Assembly (NCBI GenBank): GCA_035547395.1
Contig: DASZVA010000012.1
Span: 1-64,000, forward strand
Direction: 5' to 3'
Source of the DNA: CALREJ01 sp035547395
GTDB lineage: Bacteria > Patescibacteriota > Gracilibacteria > Peribacterales > Peribacteraceae
Length of the DNA stretch: 64,000 nt
The translations under genes and the position numbers were made by a program. Below the pieces are notes generated by a model that saw only the letters and a list, made by a program, of their open reading frames with translations, did not search any database and was not told the DNA's origin. Below, piece by piece: positions 49,509-56,990 of this stretch (its first letter is position 1; every line of letters begins with the position of its first letter).

Positions 49509-50183
49509 TCACTGTGCCTTCATCGATGCGGCAATCTGTTCCAGCGACTGCAGGCTATGCGCGTACGAACCATCAAGCGCCGCGCAGGACATGCCGAGGA
49601 TATAGTTTGAGGTTGAGCCGCTCACTTCCAGCATCGGCACAGAGCAGACGGAGGCATCCATCGTCCAGGTGACGGCGGACAGATCGCCGATCGCCGTGAT
49701 CGCGACGGGGTGGCCCGTTTGTCCGTAGGTCGCCTCCATCGTCTTCTGCGTAAGTGAAGCGGGGCGGGGCGGACCGAAGGTCAGCGTGTAGGCGCGGGTG
49801 GCGGTGCAGGTTTTCCCCTGATCGGTCGATCCGTACACGACGGGGCCGAATGCGATACCGTCCTGCAGCTGCAGGTAGGGTGGCAGCTTGCCCCCGTCCG
49901 CATCCGTCCAGGCGGAGGTATACGGCAGGGTCATGAAAAGTCCGTGTGCGGTATCCGTGAAGGGCGCCTGCGTATCGGCAATGGCAAAAGACTGATGCGT
50001 GTTGCAGAATGTCGGATCAACCTGCTGAGCGGACGTCTCGGGAAGTTGCTGCGTCTGGATCTGCGTGACGTCGGCAGTCTGCGGAGCGGATGTTCCGCCG
50101 ATCACGTGCGTCTCCTGCAGAATCGTGACGAGCACGACCAGCACGATGAGCACAAAGCCGATGGCGGGGATGGCGCGCCTCAT
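49509..50183 (-). CDS. Secreted/membrane-anchored paralogue of the 48763 lipoprotein
   Basis: 224 aa from ATG 50183. N-terminal hydrophobic helix (AIPAIGFVLIVLVVLVTIL) without lipobox, so this copy is anchored by a TM where its paralogue is a lipoprotein. Conserved points: Cys in DPTFCNTHQ, FMTLPYTSAW, KTCTATRAYTLTFGPPRPA, CSVPMLEVSG. The domain resembles PsbP/LpqN-type small folds in layout, but I cannot assign it. TATACT lies 14 nt before the ATG. Confidence 0.72.
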   Translation of the reverse strand: MRRAIPAIGFVLIVLVVLVTILQETHVIGGTSAPQTADVTQIQTQQLPETSAQQVDPTFCNTHQSFAIADTQAPFTDTAHGLFMTLPYTSAWTDADGGKLPPYLQLQDGIAFGPVVYGSTDQGKTCTATRAYTLTFGPPRPASLTQKTMEATYGQTGHPVAITAIGDLSAVTWTMDASVCSVPMLEVSGSTSNYILGMSCAALDGSYAHSLQSLEQIAASMKAQ

Positions 50184-50227
50184 GGAAACAGTGAGACAGT
50201 ATAGGACGCAGCGGGATACGCGCATAG

Positions 50228-50264
50228 AAAAAATCCCGCAGCCGCATGATGGCGGCTGCGGGAT
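50228..50264 (-). terminator. Intrinsic terminator after the 191-aa gene
   Basis: ATCCCGCAGCCGC-catcat-GCGGCTGCGGGAT on the minus strand followed by TTTTT. Confidence 0.9.
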
Positions 50265-50278
50265 GGGTATCGGCAATC

Positions 50279-50854
50279 TCACGCTCCAACGAGCTGCGCG
50301 GCATGAACGGTCTCTTGCACGAGGCCGATGCCTCTCAGAAACAGCAAGCCGAGGGTGCGGGCGATCGCCCGGTCTTCATCCGGCAGATCCATGAGCGGCT
50401 GGAGGCTGAAGACCATCGGCATCGCCGACGGAACATCGATCCTCTCGGCGCCATCGGGCGCATGCTGCCGCAGGCAGACATACGGCTTTTCGGCCAGCAC
50501 GCACACGTAGTTGGAGATCGCCGTAGATCTGCGGCTGGCAAGATCCACTCCGCTCTGCAGAAGAGCGGTCATAAAATCCTGAATGCGTTGCGCGCATTCT
50601 TTCGGCGCCACGGAATACCCGAGATGCGCCGTGAATGCCCGGCGCGCCGCGTCCGTGAAGAGGCTGCTCACGTCGATATCCAGCTTTTCTGGGCATCCGA
50701 TCAGGGAAAATTCCCTGGTAGCGGCCAATAGAATCAACTCCCGGGTGTCGCTCACCATGACCTGCGTCCATCCCTTGGCGGGACGCAGCAGACCCACGTA
50801 CCACTCAACCGGTTTATCCGCCTTTTTGTCCGACGTATCCAACTCATCCGTCAC
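50279..50854 (-). CDS. Hypothetical protein (191 aa)
   Basis: GTG start preceded by AAAGGATC. Soluble, mixed alpha/beta; VEWYVGLLRPAKGWTQVMVSDTRELIL at the start and ISNYVCVLAEKPYVCLRQHAPDG later; two Cys in YVCV/YVCL. No family recognised. Own terminator downstream, so probably monocistronic. Confidence 0.65.
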   Translation of the reverse strand: MTDELDTSDKKADKPVEWYVGLLRPAKGWTQVMVSDTRELILLAATREFSLIGCPEKLDIDVSSLFTDAARRAFTAHLGYSVAPKECAQRIQDFMTALLQSGVDLASRRSTAISNYVCVLAEKPYVCLRQHAPDGAERIDVPSAMPMVFSLQPLMDLPDEDRAIARTLGLLFLRGIGLVQETVHAAQLVGA

Positions 50855-51262
50855 AATACGATCCTTTCAAAAGATCAGAAACGTTTGCAATCCACTCCAA
50901 TGGATTGCCGATGCGCGGCAGTAAACAGAAGTGCGACTCGCAAGTCAAGGCTTCCACAAGCCATTTTTCCGCTGTCTCATGACGAAAAAACGACAAGCAT
51001 GTTGTGCCATATGTGAAGTTTGATTGAAATCGTTTGGGAGCGCATACGATCGTCCACCGGATATCAGATCATCGATCGGATCCCGCCGGCAACGTCGACG
51101 GTCGTACACTCCGCGGCAAATCTCCGCGCATGCAAAAGAAAAACCCGGTTCTTAGAGCATTGCAAAAAATCCGCACGCCTGCTACAAACCGCTCCCGCTG
51201 TGCGCAGGAGCGCGCGGCGGTTTTGTTTTTTTACATCCGGGCACCAGTTCAAGGAGGTGGCT
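50855..51262 (+). other. Gap with a transcribed-looking leader and terminator
   Basis: 408 bp between divergent genes. A structured leader precedes the 35-aa gene: AAACCGC...GCGGTTTT stem with inner GCTCC/GGAGC arms and a T-run (51186-51231), then an SD. A TTGATT box near 51021 is the best promoter candidate. No protein gene seen otherwise. Confidence 0.5.
51186..51231 (+). terminator. Terminator/attenuator upstream of the 35-aa gene
   Basis: AAACCGCTCC...GGAGC...GCGGTTT followed by TGTTTTTTT, ending 31 nt before the ATG at 51263. Its position in front of an SD and start codon suggests attenuation. Confidence 0.65.
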
Positions 51263-51370
51263 ATGAAAACGAGCGTGAAGAATCGGCGCACGGAATGGTA
51301 TCGGGATTGTCTTGCCATCGTCTCGGCGGGCATTCTCGTCTTCTATCTCCTCACGGCCGTCTGCCGGTAA
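51263..51370 (+). CDS. Small single-TM protein (35 aa)
   Basis: Reads MKTSVKNRRTEWYRDC then LAIVSAGILVFYLLTAVCR. Basic N-terminus and one TM helix ending at the C-terminus. Excellent SD (AAGGAGGTG) and a terminator 64 bp beyond the stop support expression. No family recognised. Confidence 0.6.
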   Translation: MKTSVKNRRTEWYRDCLAIVSAGILVFYLLTAVCR

Positions 51371-51433
51371 TCGACGGGTGCCGTGCCGTCTGACGGACTC
51401 CGTCAGGCATTCGTCTCCTGACCGGGAGGCAAC

Positions 51434-51464
51434 AAAAAGGGCGTCCGCATGGACGCCCTTTTTT
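51434..51464 (+). terminator. Bidirectional intrinsic terminator
   Basis: GGGCGTCC-GCAT-GGACGCCC with TTTTTT on the right and AAAAA on the left; serves both the 35-aa gene and the convergent SIMPL gene. Confidence 0.88.
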
Positions 51465-51479
51465 CAATCAACGGAATGA

Positions 51480-52229
51480 TCAATCGAGTTCGTACGTGAT
51501 GCTGACATCGACCGTCACATCCTGATCACCGGACGGCACCGGCAACTGCGCTTTGGAATCGATCGCCGCTCCGCCGCCCATGCCATAGGCAAGCGGCACC
51601 GGCGGCTGCACGCCTCCGCCTTCGGTGAAGCCCTTCACGGCGCCGAGGTGTACGCCGAGTTGCTGCGCCAGCGTCTGCGCCTTCTGCTTCGCCTGCGTGA
51701 TCGCCTTCGCGCGCGCGTCAGCCTGTACCTTTGACGGATCCTCGACGGTGAAGCTCACGCCGCCGGCCTGATTCGCGCCAGCGTCGGTCGCTGCCGAGAC
51801 TACGCCGCTGGTCTTGGTCAGATCACGCACTTTTACGGTGAAGCTCTCGACGGCCTGGTAGCCGTTGAGCGTCTGCTTGCCATTGGTCCAATCATAAGAG
51901 GGGTTGAGCGAGAAGTTGGACGTCGCAATGTCTTTCTTATCGATGCCCGCTTTCTGCAGCGCGTCATAAATGTCATTCATCGTCGTGCTCAGCTTGCTCA
52001 TGGCAGCCTGCGACGTCGTCTGTACGCCGGTATCAAGACCGAAGTTGATCTGCGCGATATTGGGCGTGACAGTCGACTTGCCCTCGCCGGAGACGGTAAT
52101 CGTGCCGGGAGGATTCACGTTTTTCACTTCGATATTCTTACCAACCAGGTAAAAAGCGCCGCCGATCACGACCGCCACGATGGGCAGCCACACGGGCGGA
52201 CGGATATTGATGGTTTCCGTATTGGCCAT
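51480..52229 (-). CDS. SIMPL (DUF541) domain protein, membrane anchored
   Basis: 249 aa from ATG 52229. One TM (VWLPIVAVVIGGAFYLVG), then a SIMPL/BP26 domain: GTITVSGEGKSTVTPNIAQINFG, DIYDALQKAGIDKKDIATSNFSLNP, AVESFTVKVRDLTKTSGVV, ARAKAITQAKQKAQTLAQQLG. These proteins form extracytoplasmic oligomers of unclear role, some linked to stress. Well-formed family member. Confidence 0.9.
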   Translation of the reverse strand: MANTETINIRPPVWLPIVAVVIGGAFYLVGKNIEVKNVNPPGTITVSGEGKSTVTPNIAQINFGLDTGVQTTSQAAMSKLSTTMNDIYDALQKAGIDKKDIATSNFSLNPSYDWTNGKQTLNGYQAVESFTVKVRDLTKTSGVVSAATDAGANQAGGVSFTVEDPSKVQADARAKAITQAKQKAQTLAQQLGVHLGAVKGFTEGGGVQPPVPLAYGMGGGAAIDSKAQLPVPSGDQDVTVDVSITYELD

Positions 52230-52336
52230 AAAACGGATGGGGGGAAGGGAATGATGAACCCGTAGAGACACAGATCTCCCGTCAGTCTGACAAAGAATGT
52301 CGCAGGTTGGGCTTGCGGGAATAGGCGGATTGTCGG

Positions 52337-52723
52337 CTAAACAGCTGAGTCCCGATCGTATTCATCGAACAGTGCGCGCATTTCTCGCAGCAGACGTTCA
52401 CTTTCGCGTTTCTGTTCATCCAAGCTGAGTCTGAACAAAGTGGTATCTGCAATGGACCGGAGTCTGCCATTGTCATTCATAATCATCTGAAAGGCATTTC
52501 TTACTCTCTGTTCATCTCCCTCATCGTGAACAATCGAACCGCCGGCAATATAAAGAACGGCTTCATAGACACGCATGATATTTTCGCGGCTCAGTTCTTC
52601 ACCGTACAGCTGACGCAATTGCTCATCACATGTTCGAAAAAGATCATCAAATCTGCCATCGTCACTCCTTCGCGTCCGTTCCAAATACGGAGGAGAATTC
52701 AGATAGCGCTCGATCGGGTCCAT
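52337..52723 (-). CDS. Hypothetical helical protein coupled to sufC
   Basis: 128 aa. ATG overlaps the sufC stop by one base (TAATG). Charged and helical (YLERTRRSDDGRFDDLFRTC; LSLDEQKRESERLLREMRAL). No family recognised. AT-richer codon use than sufC. Overlap implies translation with sufC. Confidence 0.65.
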   Translation of the reverse strand: MDPIERYLNSPPYLERTRRSDDGRFDDLFRTCDEQLRQLYGEELSRENIMRVYEAVLYIAGGSIVHDEGDEQRVRNAFQMIMNDNGRLRSIADTTLFRLSLDEQKRESERLLREMRALFDEYDRDSAV

Positions 52724-53529
52724 TATAAAGAGAGTGGAATGGTTGTTTTTTCTTCCTGTACACCGTATTTCTCGTAGCCTTCTTTCTCGAGGCGATGCGC
52801 GAACGCCGCGTCCCCGCTTTCGACGATCTTTCCTTTCACCATCACGTGCACGCGATCCGGCGTGATGTAGTCCAGAATGCGCGCGTAGTGCGTGACGATC
52901 AGTGCGGAAAAATCTGACCTCTGACCTCTGACCTCTGACTGCTTCAACGCATTCACTCCCTGTGCCACGATCTTGAGTGCATCGACGTCGAGTCCGGAAT
53001 CCGTCTCGTCCATGAGCGCGAGGTGCGGATGCAGAATCGCCATCTGCAGAATCTCCGCCTTCTTCTTTTCACCTCCTGAAAATCCCTGGTTGAGAAAGCG
53101 TTCTGCGAACGCGGGGTCCATCTTGAGCTCCTGCATTTTTGCGACGAGCATTTTCTGAAATTGCATCGGGGAGAGGCGCTCGACATCGGGATTCACAGCC
53201 GCGTGCGCGCGGTGCGCGGCGAGCAGAAAACTGCGCAAGCTCACTCCCGCGATTTCCTTCGGATACTGAAACGCGAGGAAGAGTCCGGCCTGCGCGCGCT
53301 CGTGGGGTTCCATCGCGAACAGATCCTTGCCGCGAAACATCACCGAGCCCGACGTGACGGTGTACGCCGGATGTCCCATAAGTGCACTCACCAGCGTCGA
53401 TTTCCCCGATCCGTTCGGACCCATGATCGCGTGCACTTCGCCGTCGTTCATGTCCAGATTCAGCCCGCGCACGATCTCTTTGTCTGCAACAGACACGTGG
53501 AGGTCGGTGATGGTGAGGAGGTTCGACAT
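52723..53529 (-). CDS. sufC: Fe-S cluster assembly ATPase SufC
   Basis: 268 aa. Walker A GPNGSGKST, signature FSGGEKKKAEI, Walker B ALMDETDSGLD, H-loop IVTHYARIL. ABC-type ATPase powering SufBC2D. Residues around QSEVRGQRSD, between the D-loop and H-loop, are encoded by tandem gtcagaggtcagaggtcag words and appear inserted relative to the family. TATGCT ends 8 nt before the ATG. Confidence 0.96.
   Translation of the reverse strand: MSNLLTITDLHVSVADKEIVRGLNLDMNDGEVHAIMGPNGSGKSTLVSALMGHPAYTVTSGSVMFRGKDLFAMEPHERAQAGLFLAFQYPKEIAGVSLRSFLLAAHRAHAAVNPDVERLSPMQFQKMLVAKMQELKMDPAFAERFLNQGFSGGEKKKAEILQMAILHPHLALMDETDSGLDVDALKIVAQGVNALKQSEVRGQRSDFSALIVTHYARILDYITPDRVHVMVKGKIVESGDAAFAHRLEKEGYEKYGVQEEKTTIPLSL
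52910..52944. repeat. In-frame word-repeat insertion in sufC
   Basis: Three tandem ctctgac words (tctgacctctgacctctgac) read in frame as SEVRGQRSD in SufC. Confidence 0.75.
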
Positions 53530-53605
53530 GGGCGTGCAGCATAGCAGAAAAAATGCCGCCTTTTGAGGGGCGGCGATGGCAACGCTCGCACACTGCCATG
53601 ATGAG

Positions 53606-53698
53606 TCATCTGCCAGTCAGAAAAATTGCCAGCAGAAGCCCGAGCCATCCGACCACAGCTACAGCAATATGTGACGGGGAGGGCCCCAAATAATGCAT
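53606..53698 (-). CDS. Possible 30-aa single-TM peptide
   Basis: Reads MHYLGPSPSHIAVAVVGW then LGLLLAIFLTGR. One hydrophobic helix with a basic C-terminal residue. No clear SD. Located just upstream of sufC on the same strand in a spacer otherwise without genes. Only the protein-like hydrophobicity supports it. Confidence 0.35.
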   Translation of the reverse strand: MHYLGPSPSHIAVAVVGWLGLLLAIFLTGR

Positions 53699-53799
53699 CC
53701 TCATTTTTTATTCCCCCTTTCGGTCAAAAATAAGGAATTTTGGGACATCGGACTTTTGCAAAGATACAATTCAAATAGTCGATAGTCTACTCTTCGAAA

Positions 53800-53831
53800 C
53801 CTAGCCCTATCCCTAGCCCTATCCCTATACT
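53800..53831. repeat. CCCTAGCCCTATCCC words ending in TATACT
   Basis: Degenerate ccctagccctatcc words end in the TATACT box at 53826-53831, 9 nt before the ferredoxin start. Confidence 0.6.
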
Positions 53832-53840
53832 CACCGCCCG

Positions 53841-54128
53841 ATGCCCAAAGTCACCTTTGTGCAAAGCAACGGCCAGATCACCGAAGTGCAGGCGGAGGAC
53901 GGACAGACGATCCTCAGTATCGCGCTCGATGCGGGAATCCCCATGGAACACGCCTGCGGCGGCAACGGATTCTGCACCACCTGCATGTGCAAAGTGCAAA
54001 ACGGCATGGAGAACTTAAGCCCGCGCAACGAGAACGAAGAAAACATGGGCATCGTGAACGATCCCGACAGACTCAGCTGCCAGAGTCAGGTGCACGGGGA
54101 TGTGAGGGTGGAAGTGATTGAGTACTAG
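53841..54128 (+). CDS. 2Fe-2S ferredoxin (plant/adrenodoxin-like fold)
   Basis: 95 aa. Cluster ligands in HACGGNGFCTTCMCKV (C-x5-C-x2-C) and the distal Cys in RLSCQSQ. N-terminal beta-grasp strand MPKVTFVQSNGQITEVQAED. Soluble electron carrier; may serve Suf-dependent Fe-S proteins or reductive steps such as cobalamin reduction (inference). Leaderless pattern (TATACT, 9 nt). Confidence 0.95.
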   Translation: MPKVTFVQSNGQITEVQAEDGQTILSIALDAGIPMEHACGGNGFCTTCMCKVQNGMENLSPRNENEENMGIVNDPDRLSCQSQVHGDVRVEVIEY

Positions 54129-54232
54129 ATGTTAGGTGTTAGGTTCTAGCTTTTAGCTTCTTTAAAGATATTAAAAAAATAATTTCCATATAGAAGCTAA
54201 CACCTAAAAGCTAGCGGCTAAAACCTGTTCTT
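54125..54232. repeat. Word-repeat palindrome (GTTAGGTTTTAGC family) between convergent genes
   Basis: tagatgttaggtgttagg-ttctagcttttagcttc on the left and gaagctaacacctaaaagctagcggctaaaacc on the right: the two arms are opposed copies of the same words around an AT-rich centre. It probably doubles as a bidirectional terminator. Confidence 0.75.
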
Positions 54233-55049
54233 ACGCCGCCACCGCCTGCGCTTCCGCTGCGGCCGTTTCTTCTTTGATGGTGCGCATCTTCGCCTTCACT
54301 TCTTCATTATACGGTTCAAGTTTGTTGATGCGGCGGTAGGTTTCCTCCGCCTGCTCGCGCTGGTTCAGCTGCAGATAACAATCCGCGAGCATATTCAGAA
54401 GATTGGTGTCGCGGTTCATGTACTCGCTGGCCTTCTGGAGCAAGGGGGCGGCTTCTTCGAATCTGCCCGCGGCGATGCAGGCTCTTCCGAGCGCTGCCGA
54501 TCGGTCGGCGTTCTTGGGATCGCGGTTGAGCGCCTCCTGATAGGCATAACACGCATCGACGTACTTGCCCTGCTTGTAGTACGCCAGCCCCAGGTTGGCA
54601 TGGAACGACACGTCGTCGTAATGCTGCAGCAATTCACGGTACATCGCCTCCGCCTTCGATTCGCGCGCGGTCGTCAGATAGAGCTTCGCCAGTTGCGCGG
54701 ATGCCTCCTGATCGAGCGGGTGCACCGTGAGCGCTTGAATCAGAATGCGCTCCACGTCATCGACACGGTTTTGCTTCCAGGCTTTGTCGGCATCGCGCAA
54801 AAGCATCCGCACCTGCTGCAGTTCAATGGCGGACGTGCGCGGATTTTTACGGGGACGATGGATCTGCCGCTCCTCGGCCGGCAACGCACCGCGGGCTTCG
54901 GCAGATGCGAAGCGCGCGCGCACCGATCGCACGAAACGACGGATCGCACGCTGACGTGTCAGGACGCGAAGACCGACAATAAGAGCGATACCAAGACCCG
55001 AGCCGATGAAAACGACTGCGTAAATCACGGATACTCCGGAAAACGGCAT
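54231..55049 (-). CDS. Membrane-anchored TPR protein
   Basis: 272 aa. N-terminal TM (VIYAVVFIGSGLGIALIVGL), basic juxtamembrane stretch (TRQRAIRRFVRSVRARF), then about five TPRs (ADKAWKQNRVDDVERILIQAL, LGLAYYKQGKYVDACYAYQEAL, LLNMLADCYLQLNQREQAEETY), ending in an Ala/Glu tail. Faces the cytoplasm if the positive-inside rule holds. Partner unknown; located next to the envelope genes lspA/ftsW. Confidence 0.85.
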   Translation of the reverse strand: MPFSGVSVIYAVVFIGSGLGIALIVGLRVLTRQRAIRRFVRSVRARFASAEARGALPAEERQIHRPRKNPRTSAIELQQVRMLLRDADKAWKQNRVDDVERILIQALTVHPLDQEASAQLAKLYLTTARESKAEAMYRELLQHYDDVSFHANLGLAYYKQGKYVDACYAYQEALNRDPKNADRSAALGRACIAAGRFEEAAPLLQKASEYMNRDTNLLNMLADCYLQLNQREQAEETYRRINKLEPYNEEVKAKMRTIKEETAAAEAQAVAA

Positions 55050-55131
55050 GCGATCCTACCACGTCCCGCGCGGGGGGACAAGAAATGCATGCAAAAGTTT
55101 GCGGCGCGTCATGACCCGGAAGGGGGCAACA

Positions 55132-55563
55132 TCAGCGATTACGCACCAGACCAAATGCTTCCGCAAGGAGAAAGACCGCGCCGATCGTGATGCAGCTGTC
55201 CGCAATGTTGAAAATGGCAAAGTTGCCGATCTGCACGAAATCCGTGACGAGTCCGTCCGGGATGCGGTCGACGATGTTTGCCAGCGCCCCCCCGACGATC
55301 AATCCGTAGCCGATCTGCGAGAGGATCGTTCCGCGCGTCTTCCAGGCAAGCATGCATACAAAAAACAGTGCAATAAGGATCAGAAGTTCCTGCAGAATCG
55401 GCGGAAGAGTGACGCCGAATGCGACGCCGGGGTTGTGCGTGGGATACAGCCCCGCGAATGTACCGATAATGTGAACGGGAACGTGCACGTACGTATCGAC
55501 GATGAATTTCGCGATCATGCTGAGCGCGAAGGCAAGGACAGCGGTGAGGAGGAAGCGGCGCAT
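55132..55563 (-). CDS. lspA: Lipoprotein signal peptidase (signal peptidase II)
   Basis: 143 aa, four TM helices. Catalytic Asp residues in ANIVDRIPDG...VTDFVQIG and FNIADSCITIG; NPGVAFG is the conserved motif III-type segment. Cleaves prolipoproteins before the lipid-modified Cys, relevant to the lipoproteins at 38359, 48763 and 58068. An upstream frame extension through word repeats is rejected. Confidence 0.94.
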   Translation of the reverse strand: MRRFLLTAVLAFALSMIAKFIVDTYVHVPVHIIGTFAGLYPTHNPGVAFGVTLPPILQELLILIALFFVCMLAWKTRGTILSQIGYGLIVGGALANIVDRIPDGLVTDFVQIGNFAIFNIADSCITIGAVFLLAEAFGLVRNR

Positions 55564-55706
55564 AGGGCTAGGTGATAGGGCTGGGGCTAGGATTTTATTA
55601 AAGTGTAGCGGATGAAATGCGCGTTCGTCGGTTCGTTTTTGTGGAAAATAAAATATAATAAAGGGATATATCTCCCTAGCCCTTGCCCTAGCCCTCACCC
55701 TATACT
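55564..55706. repeat. CCCTAGCCC word-repeat palindrome between lspA and ftsW
   Basis: Left arm agggctaggtgatagggctggggctagg; right arm ccctagcccttgccctagcc then ctcaccctatact. Opposed arms separated by about 75 bp; the right arm ends in TATACT (55701-55706), 7 nt before the ftsW ATG. Confidence 0.7.
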
Positions 55707-55713
55707 GCACTCC

Positions 55714-56889
55714 ATGTTCCGCCGCATGGACCTGCTTTTGCTCGGCGTCGCGATTGGGCTCACGCTCTTTGGCTTGGCGATGATCGCGTCCGTCAGCGTC
55801 TTTAAAAGTTATCAGATCACGCAGCATCTGGTGAATTTGGGACTTCTGAGCGCGCCGAACAATTCGTTCTATCTGGAACGCAGCGCGATCCACGTGTTTG
55901 CCAGTCTGATCATCATGTTCGTGACGGCGTCGATTCCCTATCACCTGTGGCAGAAATACGCGCGCGGGCTCTTTTTGCTGACGATCGTCTTTCTCATCGC
56001 GGTCTTCATGCCCGGCATCAAGAACAACTACGGAACCGCCAACAGTTGGTTTGTCCTCGGACCGATCTCCTTTCAGCCGTCGGAATTTTTGAAACTGACG
56101 ATGATCTTTTATATGGCGGTGTGGCTGCAGAAGCGCGAACAGCTGATCGGCACGTTTAAGGAAGGATTCCTGCCGTTCGTAACATTGCTCGTGCTCTCGA
56201 CGCTGCTTGTGGCGATCCAGCCGGATCTGGGGTCATTCCTTGTGCTCTCGACGATTGCAATCGTGATGTTCTTCATCGCGGGCGGCAATATTTTTCACCT
56301 GCTCGCGGGCGGCGCGCTCGCCGGCGTGCTCGGACTGCCGGTGATCCTCAGCAAGCAGTACGTGCGCGACCGCTTCATCGCGTGGATGTCGCCGGGTGAT
56401 CCTCGTATCAGCGAGTCGATCGGATTTCAGATCAAGCAGGCATTGATCGCGATCGGCAGCGGCGGGCCGTTCGGCGTCGGGTATGGAAAGTCGATCCAGA
56501 AATTCGGCTATCTGCCGGAGGTTGAATCGGACATGGTGTTTGCCGCGATGGGTGAAGAACTCGGTTTCTTCCGTCTGCTGATCGTGCTCACCATGTACGC
56601 GATCCTCATCATCCGCGGGTACAAAATCGCGCGCGAAGCTCCGGATCGTTTCGGCTTCCTGGTCGCGACCGGCATCACGACGTGGATCGCGATGCAGAGC
56701 ATCATCAACATCGCCATCAACACGTCGATGTTCCCGCTCACCGGGCTCACGCTGCCGTTCATCAGCTACGGCGGCTCGTCGCTGTTCGCCACGCTCGCGG
56801 GCGTCGGCATTCTGCTCAACATCTCCACCTACTCGACCGAAAGCCAGCTCTCGGAAAGACGGCCGAAGAGGAAGTGGAAGTTGGTGTGA
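55714..56889 (+). CDS. ftsW: FtsW/RodA SEDS family peptidoglycan polymerase
   Basis: 391 aa with about ten TM helices. SEDS motifs: NSWFVLGPISFQPSEFLKL (substrate region), AIQPDLGSFLVL (QPDxG), SGGPFGVGYGKSIQKFGYLPE, DMVFAAMGEELGF, and TGLTLPFISYGGSSLFATLAG. Polymerises lipid II glycans at the septum or side wall. Next to murG, so FtsW is favoured over RodA. Start set at 55714 by the leaderless TATACT. Confidence 0.93.
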   Translation: MFRRMDLLLLGVAIGLTLFGLAMIASVSVFKSYQITQHLVNLGLLSAPNNSFYLERSAIHVFASLIIMFVTASIPYHLWQKYARGLFLLTIVFLIAVFMPGIKNNYGTANSWFVLGPISFQPSEFLKLTMIFYMAVWLQKREQLIGTFKEGFLPFVTLLVLSTLLVAIQPDLGSFLVLSTIAIVMFFIAGGNIFHLLAGGALAGVLGLPVILSKQYVRDRFIAWMSPGDPRISESIGFQIKQALIAIGSGGPFGVGYGKSIQKFGYLPEVESDMVFAAMGEELGFFRLLIVLTMYAILIIRGYKIAREAPDRFGFLVATGITTWIAMQSIINIAINTSMFPLTGLTLPFISYGGSSLFATLAGVGILLNISTYSTESQLSERRPKRKWKLV

Positions 56890-56985
56890 CGGGAAAATTG
56901 AAAATGGAAAAAGGAAAATGGAAAATGAACGCGGCCCCTGTATCCTCATCGTAATTTTCAATTCTCAATTTTTAATTTTCCATTC
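56890..56985. repeat. ATTTTCAATTTTC word-repeat palindrome between ftsW and murG
   Basis: gaaaattgaaaatggaaaaa-ggaaaatggaaaatg opposed to ttttcaattctcaatttttaattttccattc, with about 30 bp between. It is the same word family as inside yebC. Confidence 0.75.
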
Positions 56986-56990
56986 ACGCA

